From: Palaemon carinicauda
Lineage: Eukaryota > Arthropoda > Malacostraca > Decapoda > Palaemonidae
Assembly: GCF_036898095.1 (NCBI RefSeq)
Contig: NC_090757.1
Location: 71,466,787 to 71,530,786, forward strand
Reading direction: 5' to 3'
DNA length: 64,000 nt
In this document: piece by piece, positions 20,713 through 30,655 of the stretch
Numbering within the stretch: position 1 is the stretch's first letter
Layout of the letters: every line of letters starts with the position of its first letter
Position numbers and translations under genes: made by a program
Notes under the pieces: model-generated
Told to the model about the DNA's origin: nothing
Databases searched by the model: none
What the model saw: the letters and a program-made list of their open reading frames with translations, nothing else

Positions 20713-21455
20713 ACCATCCTGTAAATCAGCCTTGACTAGACCTCTGCTATAAGCCTTCCAAGTAGACTTGTCAAATTAAATCATTAACAAGATCCCTTAG
20801 GCCTGCAGCCCCTCCGAAGCCCATTTCATGGTCCTTGGATAAGGTCCTACACTTTGCTTCAACAGTAAACAATGAGGATTGCTCTCTGAAAGACTTAACC
20901 CAAAAAGTTATATTCTTGTTTGCTCTAGCCTCGGGGGCCAGAGTTAGTGAAATAGTGGCCCTATCCAGAGATGAGGGCCATATTCAGTTCACAACAGGAG
21001 TGGGAGAACTGAATCTTTTTCCTGACCCAACATTTCTCGCCAAGAACGAGTTACCTACCAAAAGGTGGGGTCCCTGGAGAATCTGCCCTCTGAAGGAAGA
21101 TGTCTCGCTGTGCCCAGTAGAATGTCTAAAGGTCTATCTTCGTAGAACTTCAGACTTCAGGGGAGGACAGGTCTTTAAAGGAGAAACCTCGGGGTCAAAC
21201 CTATCCTTAAAACAACTATGGGCGAAGATCACCTATTTCATTCGCAGAGCGGATCCTGACAGTACACCCGCAGGTCATGATCCGAGAAAAATTGCTTCGT
21301 CATTAAATTTCTTTCAATACATGGACTTTGAGCATCTTCGCTCATACACTGGATGGAAGTCATCCAGTGTGTTTTTCAAACACTACACGAAGCAAGTGCA
21401 AGAGTTGAAACGCTTTGTGGTGGCGGCAGGTAGTGTACCAAAACCTGTCGTCTAG
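20713..21455 (+). pseudogene. DIRS tyrosine recombinase pseudogene (element 2)
   Basis: Begins at CKSALTRP, hits a stop at about 20,750 and suffers a further small deletion before 20,830. From there the catalytic domain is open to 21,455 with SGARVSEIVAL, GHDPRKIASS, GWKSS and the nucleophile Tyr in FFKHYTKQV. The N-terminal half is lost, so it cannot act alone. It is a close relative of element 1 recombinase. Confidence 0.88.
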
Positions 21456-22251
21456 TGCTCCGAGGAACAGTGAATTGATTGGGACTGTCAAGGTAAGGGT
21501 GAAGGTGTTGACACTTCACAGTGCAATACTTTAAAAAAGTGTCACCAAAGTGACACTATGGACTGTTCCTAGTTATTTAAGGTGAAGAAACATAGAGATA
21601 ACACTTGTGCCGTGTGTTCTTACACAGTGTGAAGAGACAATCAATATCACAGAAATGCATATTAGAAAATTTAATAAATTTTCAGTTTTCAGTGGCTCTA
21701 ACACATTTTTCCCTTTCAGGTGAAACAAACATTTTCTGGACTTTGATTGTAGAACATGTTTCTTAATGCATTTATTAACATTATGGTATGTATGTTGATT
21801 TTACTGGTTATTTATTACCAATAAATACTTGATGTGTTTTTGCGTCTTATTTTGCCACAAAATTGATTTTCAATAAAAATATGTAAGAGTATTATTTTCC
21901 TTTAATAAACTGCATATGTTTATACGAACAAGATACATAGCTAATACCTTTGTTCTTATACGAGTACAAACTTTATCTGGTAACACATACAGCGAGACCT
22001 GTATGCTCTTCATGCTATGTTTGTTTATATGTTATATGCAAACCTTGAGACTTCTTTCCTATGTCTGGTATGACTCTTCCCTGCAGGGGGCAGGAAGCAC
22101 TAACATGGTTATGATTAGCAGTAATGACGTATAACGGTAACGTCATATGTATCTATGGTCTGGATGTCCAAGGAATAACTGTCCTGAGGTTAAGGCACAT
22201 TTGGAAAATCCACAGATACAGTACTTTCTAAATAATTCTCTGGTAACCGTC
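21456..22251 (+). other. Element 2 3' noncoding region
   Basis: No ORF accepted. Contains AATAAA sequences (for example near 21,822 and 21,904) that could serve in 3' end formation. The last 200 bp resemble the reverse complement of 10,042-10,250. Confidence 0.55.
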
Positions 22252-22330
22252 TATCAGGACGACATGGCCTGAGCCCATTCGCTCAAAAATCTATTTTTGG
22301 GTGAGATAGCCAGGTCGTCGTCCTGATGGA
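22252..22330 (+). other. ICR of element 2
   Basis: TATCAGGACGACATGGCCTG (complement of the left end) is followed by GCTCAAAAATCTATTTTTGG and on to CCTGATGGA (complement of the right end). The junction has lost about 20 bp compared with the ICR of element 1. A CGTCGTC duplication is also visible, consistent with decay. Confidence 0.8.
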
Positions 22331-22410
22331 CCCCCTCCTTTTCTATAGATAAGGCCTTGGCAGGATCCCTCCCGAAACTACTATATCTGTAGCACCTTGC
22401 TCAACGCTAC

Positions 22411-22760
22411 AAGGAATAAACATGGCGGCGACGTACAGCGCCATCTGGATACTCAAAGTAGTAAGGGAGGAAGGGTAACCTTGATATCGGCTCCCCTTCA
22501 AATTTTGCCACTTTCCCCCTCGAAGCGAAAACGCTATTCGGGGTGAAGATTGCTATGTGTCATATCAAGATATACGTGCCCTGATTTATGCGATATCCTT
22601 AGGAGAAATTTTAAGGATATTCGTGCCAGGAGTTAGAATTCTGGAGACCTAAAAGTTAATTCTCTGGGAATATCACTGTAGCCAAATATCCCTTAGAAAG
22701 CTACCTATAGGAACTTTCCATCAGGATAACATGGCTATCTCACCCAAAAATATATTTCCG
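22411..22760 (+). repeat. Right ITR of element 2
   Basis: Inverted match of 6,668-7,010. The outer end is near CACCCAAAAATATATTTCCG at 22,741-22,760. Confidence 0.82.
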
Positions 22761-24295
22761 TTTTTGGGTCACTTTATACTCTAGGCTATCTACGTTTATT
22801 GTTTCTCAACAGATTTTCTTATCTAATAACCAATTGAAAGAATTTTATACAAAAAGTTGCACATGGGGAATTCTAACATTTTTATTTTCATATTTAATAT
22901 TCTATCAATGTAGATGTTACTTTTAAAGATTAACTAAGTGTACATATTTTATATGACGACCACTATCCATTCTTGGACAATGTTCTATGCAGCAACTTCA
23001 AGCATGGCGCCAACCTTGATGCTTCGTCTCGTGTACAGTACTGTCCGACATTACAGTAACCCGGTAATATTTATCCCATCTTCTACTTCAATGGGATAGA
23101 AAAAAAAAATGCTAAAAGTATCGTTACTAACATTATCGTTATTGCGTTAACGCATACAGCCACAATAACAACCGAACAAACAACAGCCGTTTCGTTTTAT
23201 CAACCAAATTAGATATAAGCTGTTTTGCTTATATTTCAATCATTATACAATAAAAAATGTAGCATAAGACTGACATTTTTACATTATATCCTTATTCACT
23301 ATGGAGAAAAGATCCTCAGGAAAATATACTACCAAATATGAACTAACAAGCTATAAATGAAGGCGAGACAAAACAATATTCATAGCCGCTATTCTATTTG
23401 GAATCGGGGAAAGTGTGTGAAACTGGTGGAAACAAAAAACGAAATTTAGTGGGATCCTATATGAGTTCATATCGCGTAATTAAATGTAAATGCTGTTTAT
23501 TGCAAATATAGCTGAAACTTTTTTACCAAAGTAAATGGATATACAGTACAGCTAGAGCTGGGATGATCTGGGTGGAGAGTGAGAGAAGTGGCGCAAAGCA
23601 ACCCCAGTGCAAAGGAACGCGGGCTATCTGAAATCATCGTGCCATGAGATTTTTTATCACTAACGTTCGATTTTCTATTTAATAGATATTGCGGTTCTCT
23701 GTGTTGCATATAAGTGAAATCACAAATTACAAACATGTGTAAAGAGTGGGCTGACTGCATTAGGTTGTTATGTTCCAACCCACATTATAAGATATTATTA
23801 CAGTTCTGGTCAGTGCAATACTTTCTAATAAAAAAAAACTTTCCGATAGGGAAACTCCCATTTTCTTTGAAAATTATCTTTATTCATACCGCTAGTAAAT
23901 ATCTAGCGAGATATACCCTAATATATTTGCCAATAACGGGGGCTACCCAGTGGGAACCGAGGGTTTAGTGTGGGGAAAATATACCGGGGAATCTATAAAT
24001 AATGGTAAAAACAAATCTTTTCTTCTCCATCCATTATTCTCTGGGATGCATAATAAATTCATGGAAAATTACACAAATTATCTTCATCCTATGTTCCTTT
24101 CTCATTTGTTTGTTGACATTCTATCACTCACACACATTCGATCCTGTTTGCTCGTGTATACATAACTTGTTGCATATTAAACCATTCTAAGCTTTCTGCC
24201 CACTTGCTCCCCTTTGTTCATGTACAAGACTTGATGCGTATTAGCCAATTTAATCCTTCTGTGTATTAGCCGCTCCACCATTTTCTTTCTACAAA
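22761..24295. other. Intergenic, no gene seen
   Basis: AT-rich sequence with only short unconvincing frames. I see no element or RNA gene here. Confidence 0.5.
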
Positions 24296-24749
24296 ACTGA
24301 TTTTGAGCGAAGCGAAAAATCTATTTTTGGGTGAGATAGCCATGGCGTCCTGATGGAAGGTTCCTTTTTGGTACCTTCCTTGGGTATATCACTACTAAAT
24401 ATTCCCAGAGAATTTAACCACAGGTTATCACAGAATTCTAACTTCTGGAGCGAGTATCCTAAAGGTTTCCCTTTTAAGACATCGTATATCAACAGGGGAC
24501 GCATGTATTAACGCGCCACATAGCTATCTACACCCCAAACAGAGTTAACACTTCGGTGTGTAGGGGCGGAGAATAGCTGGGGAGCCGTTCCACAGCTAAT
24601 CTCGTTCGTTGCTACTTTTGGTACTCGAGACGTAAACAAACGGGCGCCATTGCTAAATGACGTCACGTCCGTCCTCATCCTTCTTCTAGTAGCTTGCCTT
24701 GCTAAGACGGATTTTCCCTTGTGTATTTTCATCAACTTGCATCTTCGCT

Positions 24750-24784
24750 ATGTCGCTACCTTCGGCCTCGCCTTCTTCTGGAAA
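24750..24784 (+). other. Putative leader exon of element C (MSLPSASPSSG)
   Basis: 35 nt from ATG to the GTTGAGTA donor-like site at 24,785. It is one codon longer than the modules at 7,079 and 17,674, and the phase is kept. Confidence 0.5.
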
Positions 24785-26049
24785 GTTGAGTACAAGGTTC
24801 CAGTATTGTTTAAATAAGCTCTGACCGTAAAGTAACTTTTACTTTTCGAGATATTTGATGTTTTGTGGCAGAGCTGTGCCTCGACCGGACCGGCCATTTT
24901 ATGGCGTCGCTGTTGTTTTGCATGCCTTATTTAGATAGCCTCAACAGCGTTTTCCGGCCTCATTAACTAATCGATACTATTAATTATTTAGTCTTCATAG
25001 CTAGGAACTTTTATATCGTGTTTTGACGCTTTTTTATCGGTCATCAACTAACCCCATACCAGTTGGATAGTATAGCCCCTAGGCCAGAGCACCTATATCA
25101 GTGTTCATGCATGATATTTATCAGTGATCCTAGGTTTATTTATGAAGATAGTGGCATTATTTTACAATACTATTGACTGTGATGCAAGTGTTTTCGCCTT
25201 CAGGGACCATATAAGGGACAGGTTAGATAGTGTATCTTTCTAACCTATCCTACAAGTAGGACCCCTATATGCTTCCTTCATCCCCTGCCTTAGGGCACCC
25301 CCTCTGTGTAGTCTTGCTCCCCCTACCACGTAAGGGGGTCAAGCTCTTATCAGAGTACTATATCGCTTCTCTGTCCTCCCTAAGGGAATGATCCCCCCTT
25401 AGGGTTGCGTCCGAGAATGAGGAACGGGTAGTCCTTCCTCTATTGCTGGGGCTAGGTCTCCGACCTTTCCTGCAATAGCGATACGTCTTCCATCCTTCCT
25501 AGTTCAGGGTGTGACATCCCTGCTCTAGGTTAGGTTTTGGAGAGGTTAGTTCTGTACCTTGCTGAAACGATACCCATGCAACGTTTTCAGACAGGCTGCT
25601 TTACCTTAGGCTAGGGAGTGTCCTCCCTTCCTTGGTGGCTGCTCTGGTACAGAACCCCCTCCACAGAAGACCCTTCTCTTCTCCCCTCCCCACCTATCTC
25701 TTGTATGGCCTAGCCTATGTTTAGGTTAGTCTTTACCCATCTGTCCCCTGTCCTACAACTCCTCCCTAGGGTGGAGTGGTAGGGCTACCTTGAGCTCCTG
25801 TGTGCAGTCCGCTCTGGTACATATACCCTTCATAGTGTCCTATGGGGTTAGCCACTAGATGCGTTCTGTCTATAGGGGTTCTCCCCCCCTCTTGAGTGTT
25901 CCCTGCCCTCCCTTGGGCTCCCTTAGCTCCCGGTCCTCTGCGGCCCCCGCTTCTGGGTGATAGGGCTAGCCTCTATCATGGGTACACCCTCTCAGGTGGG
26001 ATGTCTTGGGGTCCGTGACCGGACCCCTACATCCCCCCTTCTGTCTCTT

Positions 26050-26475
26050 TCTCTATCCTGGTGCCGGTCCCTTGCCGCCTCTACTGTCGGTGATGCCCAC
26101 CTCCTACCTTGGTGACTTACCCCTTACCCTCTGCGCCGCCAGTCCCCCGCGTGCCGGGGGATTTCCGCCTGCCGCCGGCGCCTAGCCGATGGCCTTCCCT
26201 CCTTCCTCATAGCCTCAGTCGTCCGTCCACCGGCCGGCCCTCGGAGTGCCGGCATCCACTGCCGGCACTCCGGTTCCGCTATAACCATCCTTGTCCCTGT
26301 CACCAAGCCGGCTACCTCCGGCTGCCGGAGCCACCGCTCCCTACCGGCGTGCCGCCGCTGTGCCGGAGGCCGCCACCCTGGTATTACTCTTGACTTCTAT
26401 ATTGTCTTCCTTAATGCCAGAAACTCTGCTGGAGCGGCCTCCGGCGTGCCGGCGGTCTGCCGGAGCCTTCCGGAG
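26050..26475 (+). repeat. GCCGGC-rich array (element C)
   Basis: Dense CCGGC, GCCGG and GCCGGC motifs, as in elements 1 and 2. It yields spurious Pro/Arg-rich frames. Confidence 0.8.
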
Positions 26476-26545
26476 GCGTCAAGACGACTTGCACCCCCTT
26501 CTACTAGCTATCATCTGATGTTGATAGCCCTACATCGCAACCAGA

Positions 26546-27230
26546 TGACTTGATTACGTAAATGGATTGGTATTATCAAGCCAAAAATAGGATTACTCCT
26601 GCTCATTCACTTGTACATAGCCTCCCCCTCCCCCTACCTCCTCCTTCCAATGGGAGATGAGATAACTTTTCCCTGAGATAGTCAAGTATTCTACCCGATT
26701 TTTCTTCCATAATTCAAGTAATCTACCAGAATTGATCCCACTAATTCTTTTTGTGTATGTTCACTGAAGCAATACTCCTATATAAATTTCTCTTCCTGAC
26801 AAGTTTAAATGGGTTACCTCGTTATGTACTAGTCCTTTCGCGCTGTTTTTCCCGTGATTACTCTATTATATAGTCTATTCATAAGGGAAATGTGTGCTTT
26901 AGAAGAGTTGTGTTCTGAGATGCCTTATATTTATCGTTTCATTTCTTGTTAACCAATCACAGCCCATATATGCGGAAACTGAACATATTTGGCCGTTTCT
27001 CTTGCTTTTTATAACATAAGACATCTTCGTATGACTTACATAATGTCACAGGTCAGTGTAAAGTTACTGTGTTGTTCTCTGATGTGTCAGTTCTGTCTGC
27101 CATGGATCATTCTTTACGCAGGTGCAATGGCTACTCTTATTATTAAATGAAACCTATTGGACAATTTCATAATGACGATGATCCAAAACCTTCCACATCT
27201 CAAACATAAGGTAAGACATTATATGTATGA
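26546..27230. other. No gene seen
   Basis: Unique, AT-leaning sequence. Nothing supportable found. Confidence 0.5.
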
Positions 27231-27690
27231 AATAATGACCCACAGGGTTGGTGAGCACAGCTCAACATGTACCGCTTGCCAGAACATAGGAACAGTGATG
27301 TGATATTAATTTTGCAATCGCAGCAAGCCATGCCAGAGCAAAAGCTAATCCAAGTTTTAGGAAAAATATCCTCAAAATAATGACCCACACGGTTGAAGAG
27401 TGCACCTCAACATGTACTGCTTACCAGAACATAGCAGTGATGTATTTTTTTTTTTTTTTGTGACCTAAGCAAGCCACATGGCAGAGCAAAAACATTAGAA
27501 TTCTTAAAAAATATCCCCAAAATAATGACCCATGGGGTTCGCGAGTGCAGCTCAACATGTATAACTTGCCAGAACATAAGAGCAGTGATATTTTTCTCTT
27601 CTTTTTTGTAACCGTTGAAAGCTATGGCAGAGCAAAAACCATTAGCAATCAAAAAAATATATATCCCAGAGATAATGACCCTCAAGATCG
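27231..27690. repeat. Tandem repeat, about 147-bp unit, three copies plus a partial
   Basis: Units start at about 27,231, 27,377 and 27,521 with AATAATGACCC, and each contains CTCAACATGTA about 30 bp later. A partial fourth starts at about 27,673. Spacing is 146, 144 and about 152 bp. Differences include a T-run expansion in the second copy. No coding function. Confidence 0.85.
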
Positions 27691-27744
27691 TTACGTGAAT
27701 CAAAGATAATAGTTTGCTTATGGGCAAAACTGTTTTTCATATTG

Positions 27745-28389
27745 TAGGTAGTAGGTTGGCCAAGGCACTAGCCACCCATTGAGATACCACCTCTAGAGTT
27801 ATTAGATCCTTTGACTGGCCAGACAGTACTACATTGGATTCCTCTCTGGTTATGGCTCATTTTGTCTTTGCCTAAACATACACCGAATAGTCTAGCCTAT
27901 TCTTTACACATTCTCTGTCCGCATACACCTGACAACACTGAGATTACCAAATAATTCTTCTTTTCTCCAGGGGCTAATACTGCACTGTAATTATTCAGTG
28001 GCTACTTTCCTCTTGGTAAGGGTAGAAAAGACTAACTATGGTAAGCAGCTCTTCTAGAAGGACACACCAAAATCAAACCATTGTTCTCTAGTATTGGGTA
28101 GTGCCCTAGCCTCTATACCATGGCCTTCCACTGTCTCGGATTAGTTTTCTTGATTAGGGGTATACTCGGGAGTGCTGTTCTATCTTATTTCTCTGCCTTT
28201 TGTTTTTTAATAGATCATACGTGGAGGATCTGATTTTATGCTGTTCTTGAAATATTTCATTTTGATTGTTTATTCTTCTCTTGCAGTTTATTTAATTCCT
28301 TTTTTTCTTTCCTCACTGGACTACTTTTCCCTGTTGGAGGCCTTGGGCTTATAGCATCTTGCTTTCCCAACTAGGGTTGTAGCCTAGCT

Positions 28390-28392
<3 letters not shown>
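27745..28392 (-). repeat. Dispersed repeat R1, copy b
   Basis: Reverse-complement partner of 3,362-3,998. It ends in GGGTTGTAGCCTAGCTTA, right before an AAT microsatellite. Confidence 0.8.

Positions 28393-28450
<58 letters not shown>
28391..28450. repeat. (AAT)n microsatellite
   Basis: About 20 AAT/TAA units directly attached to the end of repeat R1 copy b. Confidence 0.95.
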
Positions 28451-28452
<2 letters not shown>

Positions 28453-29989
28453 TGTTTTCAATGTATTTTACCTTTATTTCAGTCGTAAATAATCATGTTT
28501 TTCATGCCACTGTGTCCGTTGGGAAGGGGTCGGGGGATAACAATTTATTTGCATCGGAAATGAATATCAAATTTGATGAAAGAACATTATTTACAACAGG
28601 AAAAACTTTTATATAAGAAAAGGTTGCCCCGCCTGGAATTTTATCCATTAAAGTTTTACCTGAAAATATACTGCAGCCAAAAACAATGTGGTGCCTAATG
28701 TTTTTGTGAAATTATACTAAATTAATATGACCCCGTAAAAACTCATTAAGCAATAACAGTTTTACACTATCTTATTTCTATTAACGTGTTTTTTCGGCTG
28801 CCCTAACTGGCATCGCTTTGGACCGCATTAGTAAACTTTTGTAATTAAGAAATATTACTGTACAAGGGGAACGAAGGAACTTCTGAATTAGTCAGAAATT
28901 AATATTACAGAACTAGTTTAACTTTCTCAATTCCAGTCTATGTAAGTTTGAAAAGTTGCACTAAACCTAACTATTTCCCATAAAAACGAGATTTTTTTAT
29001 CATTCTGTTTAGTGCTGTATACAGTCATTTATGGCAGGAATAAAATGAGAATCGAAGGTGAACTGTTAGTGGACAAAAAATACTTAAGTTTCCCTTAAAT
29101 GGTTTTCTTTGGTGTTTAGTTTTCTTTTACGCTCAGTTCATGGATCAATACTATAAATGGTTAGTTGTCGAATACCTTTACAGAATTGAAAGTTTACTTT
29201 CAAAACTTTTTTTTTTTTTTTTTTTTTTACTTTACTTTACGCCCAATAATAGCTAAATATAGATGATATTGAGATCATAACGTAATCCTGACGATATTTG
29301 AATTTTACCAAGATCAATATAGGCATGAAGTTTTTTTAGCTGTCATATGTCATTGTGATTTCAATTAAATTAGCCTACCAAAAGTAATTCCTATTACAAC
29401 AAAAATTGATTCATAAATCTGTATATTTTCTAAATGGTTCTTATTGTGGGTAAACGCAAAAGGGTTGATTTGAACTAACATTATCTGACATTTTTTTAGT
29501 GAGTTTTATCATTCTTTTTCGGGTAATATATACGAGGACAAAGTTAAAAAAAAACATTTTGAAAGAGAAATAATAGGAAAACTAAAGGCGAAAATTTAAC
29601 CAACGGAAATATCAAAGTCACCCTTATACGGTTTTCTATGGTGGTACATTTTCTTTGTTATATCATACCACACTATTACAATTGGTTGTCGCATATAACC
29701 TTTAAGAATAATTATAGTAGCTTGTTTCCAAACGGCATTTAATTTCACTTCGTCCTAAATAATAAAAAGTAATTGTGTAATTCTGGAAACAACATTTAAA
29801 TTCTATTATAACTAATATAGCCTACCAATCCAATGTTGTGTTCATTATTGACAAAAAAAACCAATATTTCAAATCAAATTAGCATATCTAAAAGAATTTT
29901 CAAAATAAATAAAAATATCTGATACATTGTTTTTTATCATTTGTTCTTAATAGAGGTAAATTCTTATAAAGTAGCCTACTCTGTTTGGG
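28451..29989. other. AT-rich intergenic DNA
   Basis: No ORF, RNA gene or element recognised. A T run is present at about 29,207-29,228. Confidence 0.5.
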
Positions 29990-30599
29990 TCATTAAAGGT
30001 CAAAGTGGTTGAATCTCCAGCTTGGTCAATAAGACATTCGTGCATTTGGTGACTTTATTTGAGGTACATGCAACGAACGTTTGAAGCTGAAAACATAAAT
30101 GCATGTAATTACACACTTGTAATGGTTATAAAATCAAATGGGCTACTATACCTGTGATAGGCCATCCTGCTACATACATATAGATACACATAAATATGAC
30201 CTTCCTGTGGCATGCATGGATTTGGGATATGTGGTGTCATATATACTAATCTATGTATGTACACTGTGATGCATGCTTATATTTACTGCCAGACCTACAT
30301 AAAATTACTCAATGGGAGAACTGTAAAATGTGCCCCTGGTTAGCTTATCCAAATGTGTGACTCTCATCTGGCTGCTATGAAGCGTAAAACATAATGGCCC
30401 CTCTTGGCTCACAATAATGATGCCTATTACTTACAAATAGATCAAGATAACAGTTCTAAGATCATTGTAGTATAACAGTTCTGGTAGCTGTGGCTTCCCT
30501 CGCGAATCTGTTTAGTTCCCTGTTTACCTTTTGAACCCCTAGGTGGCGCGCATGCCGCTTGCCCGCCAGATTTTACCTGTTCCAACTCATTATTCCACA
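29990..30599 (-). repeat. Probable Gypsy 3' LTR
   Basis: On the minus strand it starts TGTGGAATAATGAG immediately after a polypurine tract. It contains AATAAA at about 30,056-30,061, a plausible poly(A) signal. A CA end is possible near 29,990 (ACCCAAACA). There is no second LTR in the window, so the LTR ends cannot be confirmed by comparison. Confidence 0.5.
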
Positions 30600-30617
30600 T
30601 CCCCCCCCCCCCCGTTT
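30600..30617 (-). other. Polypurine tract of Gypsy element
   Basis: Minus-strand AAAAACGGGGG... of about 18 bp lies between the pol stop and the LTR start. This is the primer site for plus-strand synthesis in LTR retrotransposons. Confidence 0.6.
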
Positions 30618-30655
30618 TTCAGCTGAACCCCTCATTCTGTGACATAGTCCCTCAG

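Larger units (their letters stand above)
6668..22760 (+). mobile_element. DIRS-like element 2 (old, split by element 1)
   Basis: A tyrosine-recombinase retrotransposon on the plus strand. Its 5' half is 6,668-9,488 and its 3' half is 18,095-22,760. Element 1 (9,489-18,094) lies between them, inside the region upstream of gag. Without it the element is about 7.5 kb. Order: left ITR, leader exon, long intron-like region with a GCCGGC-rich block, splice acceptor, gag, RT, recombinase, 3' noncoding, ICR, right ITR. The ORFs carry frameshifts, and the RT-RNase H-recombinase part has a large internal deletion, so this copy is dead. Outer ends are set from the ITR and ICR match and may be off by several bases. 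Confidence 0.85.
24296..26545 (+). mobile_element. 5' part of a third DIRS-like copy (element C)
   Basis: Begins with GATTTTGAGCGAAGCGAAAA and an ITR-like stretch to about 24,590 related to those of elements 1 and 2. The leader exon module (24,750-24,784) and a GCCGGC-rich block (26,050-26,475) follow. No gag, RT or recombinase follows, so it is a 5' fragment or a strongly deleted copy. Its outer end carries the type of sequence found at the right end of element 1, so it belongs to a related subfamily or is a recombinant. The right border is uncertain. Confidence 0.7.

Noticed and set aside
26109..26518. Pro/Arg-rich ORFs near 26.1-26.5 kb
   Set aside because: Frames through the GCCGGC-rich array of element C. 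No domain and not shared as protein with relatives.
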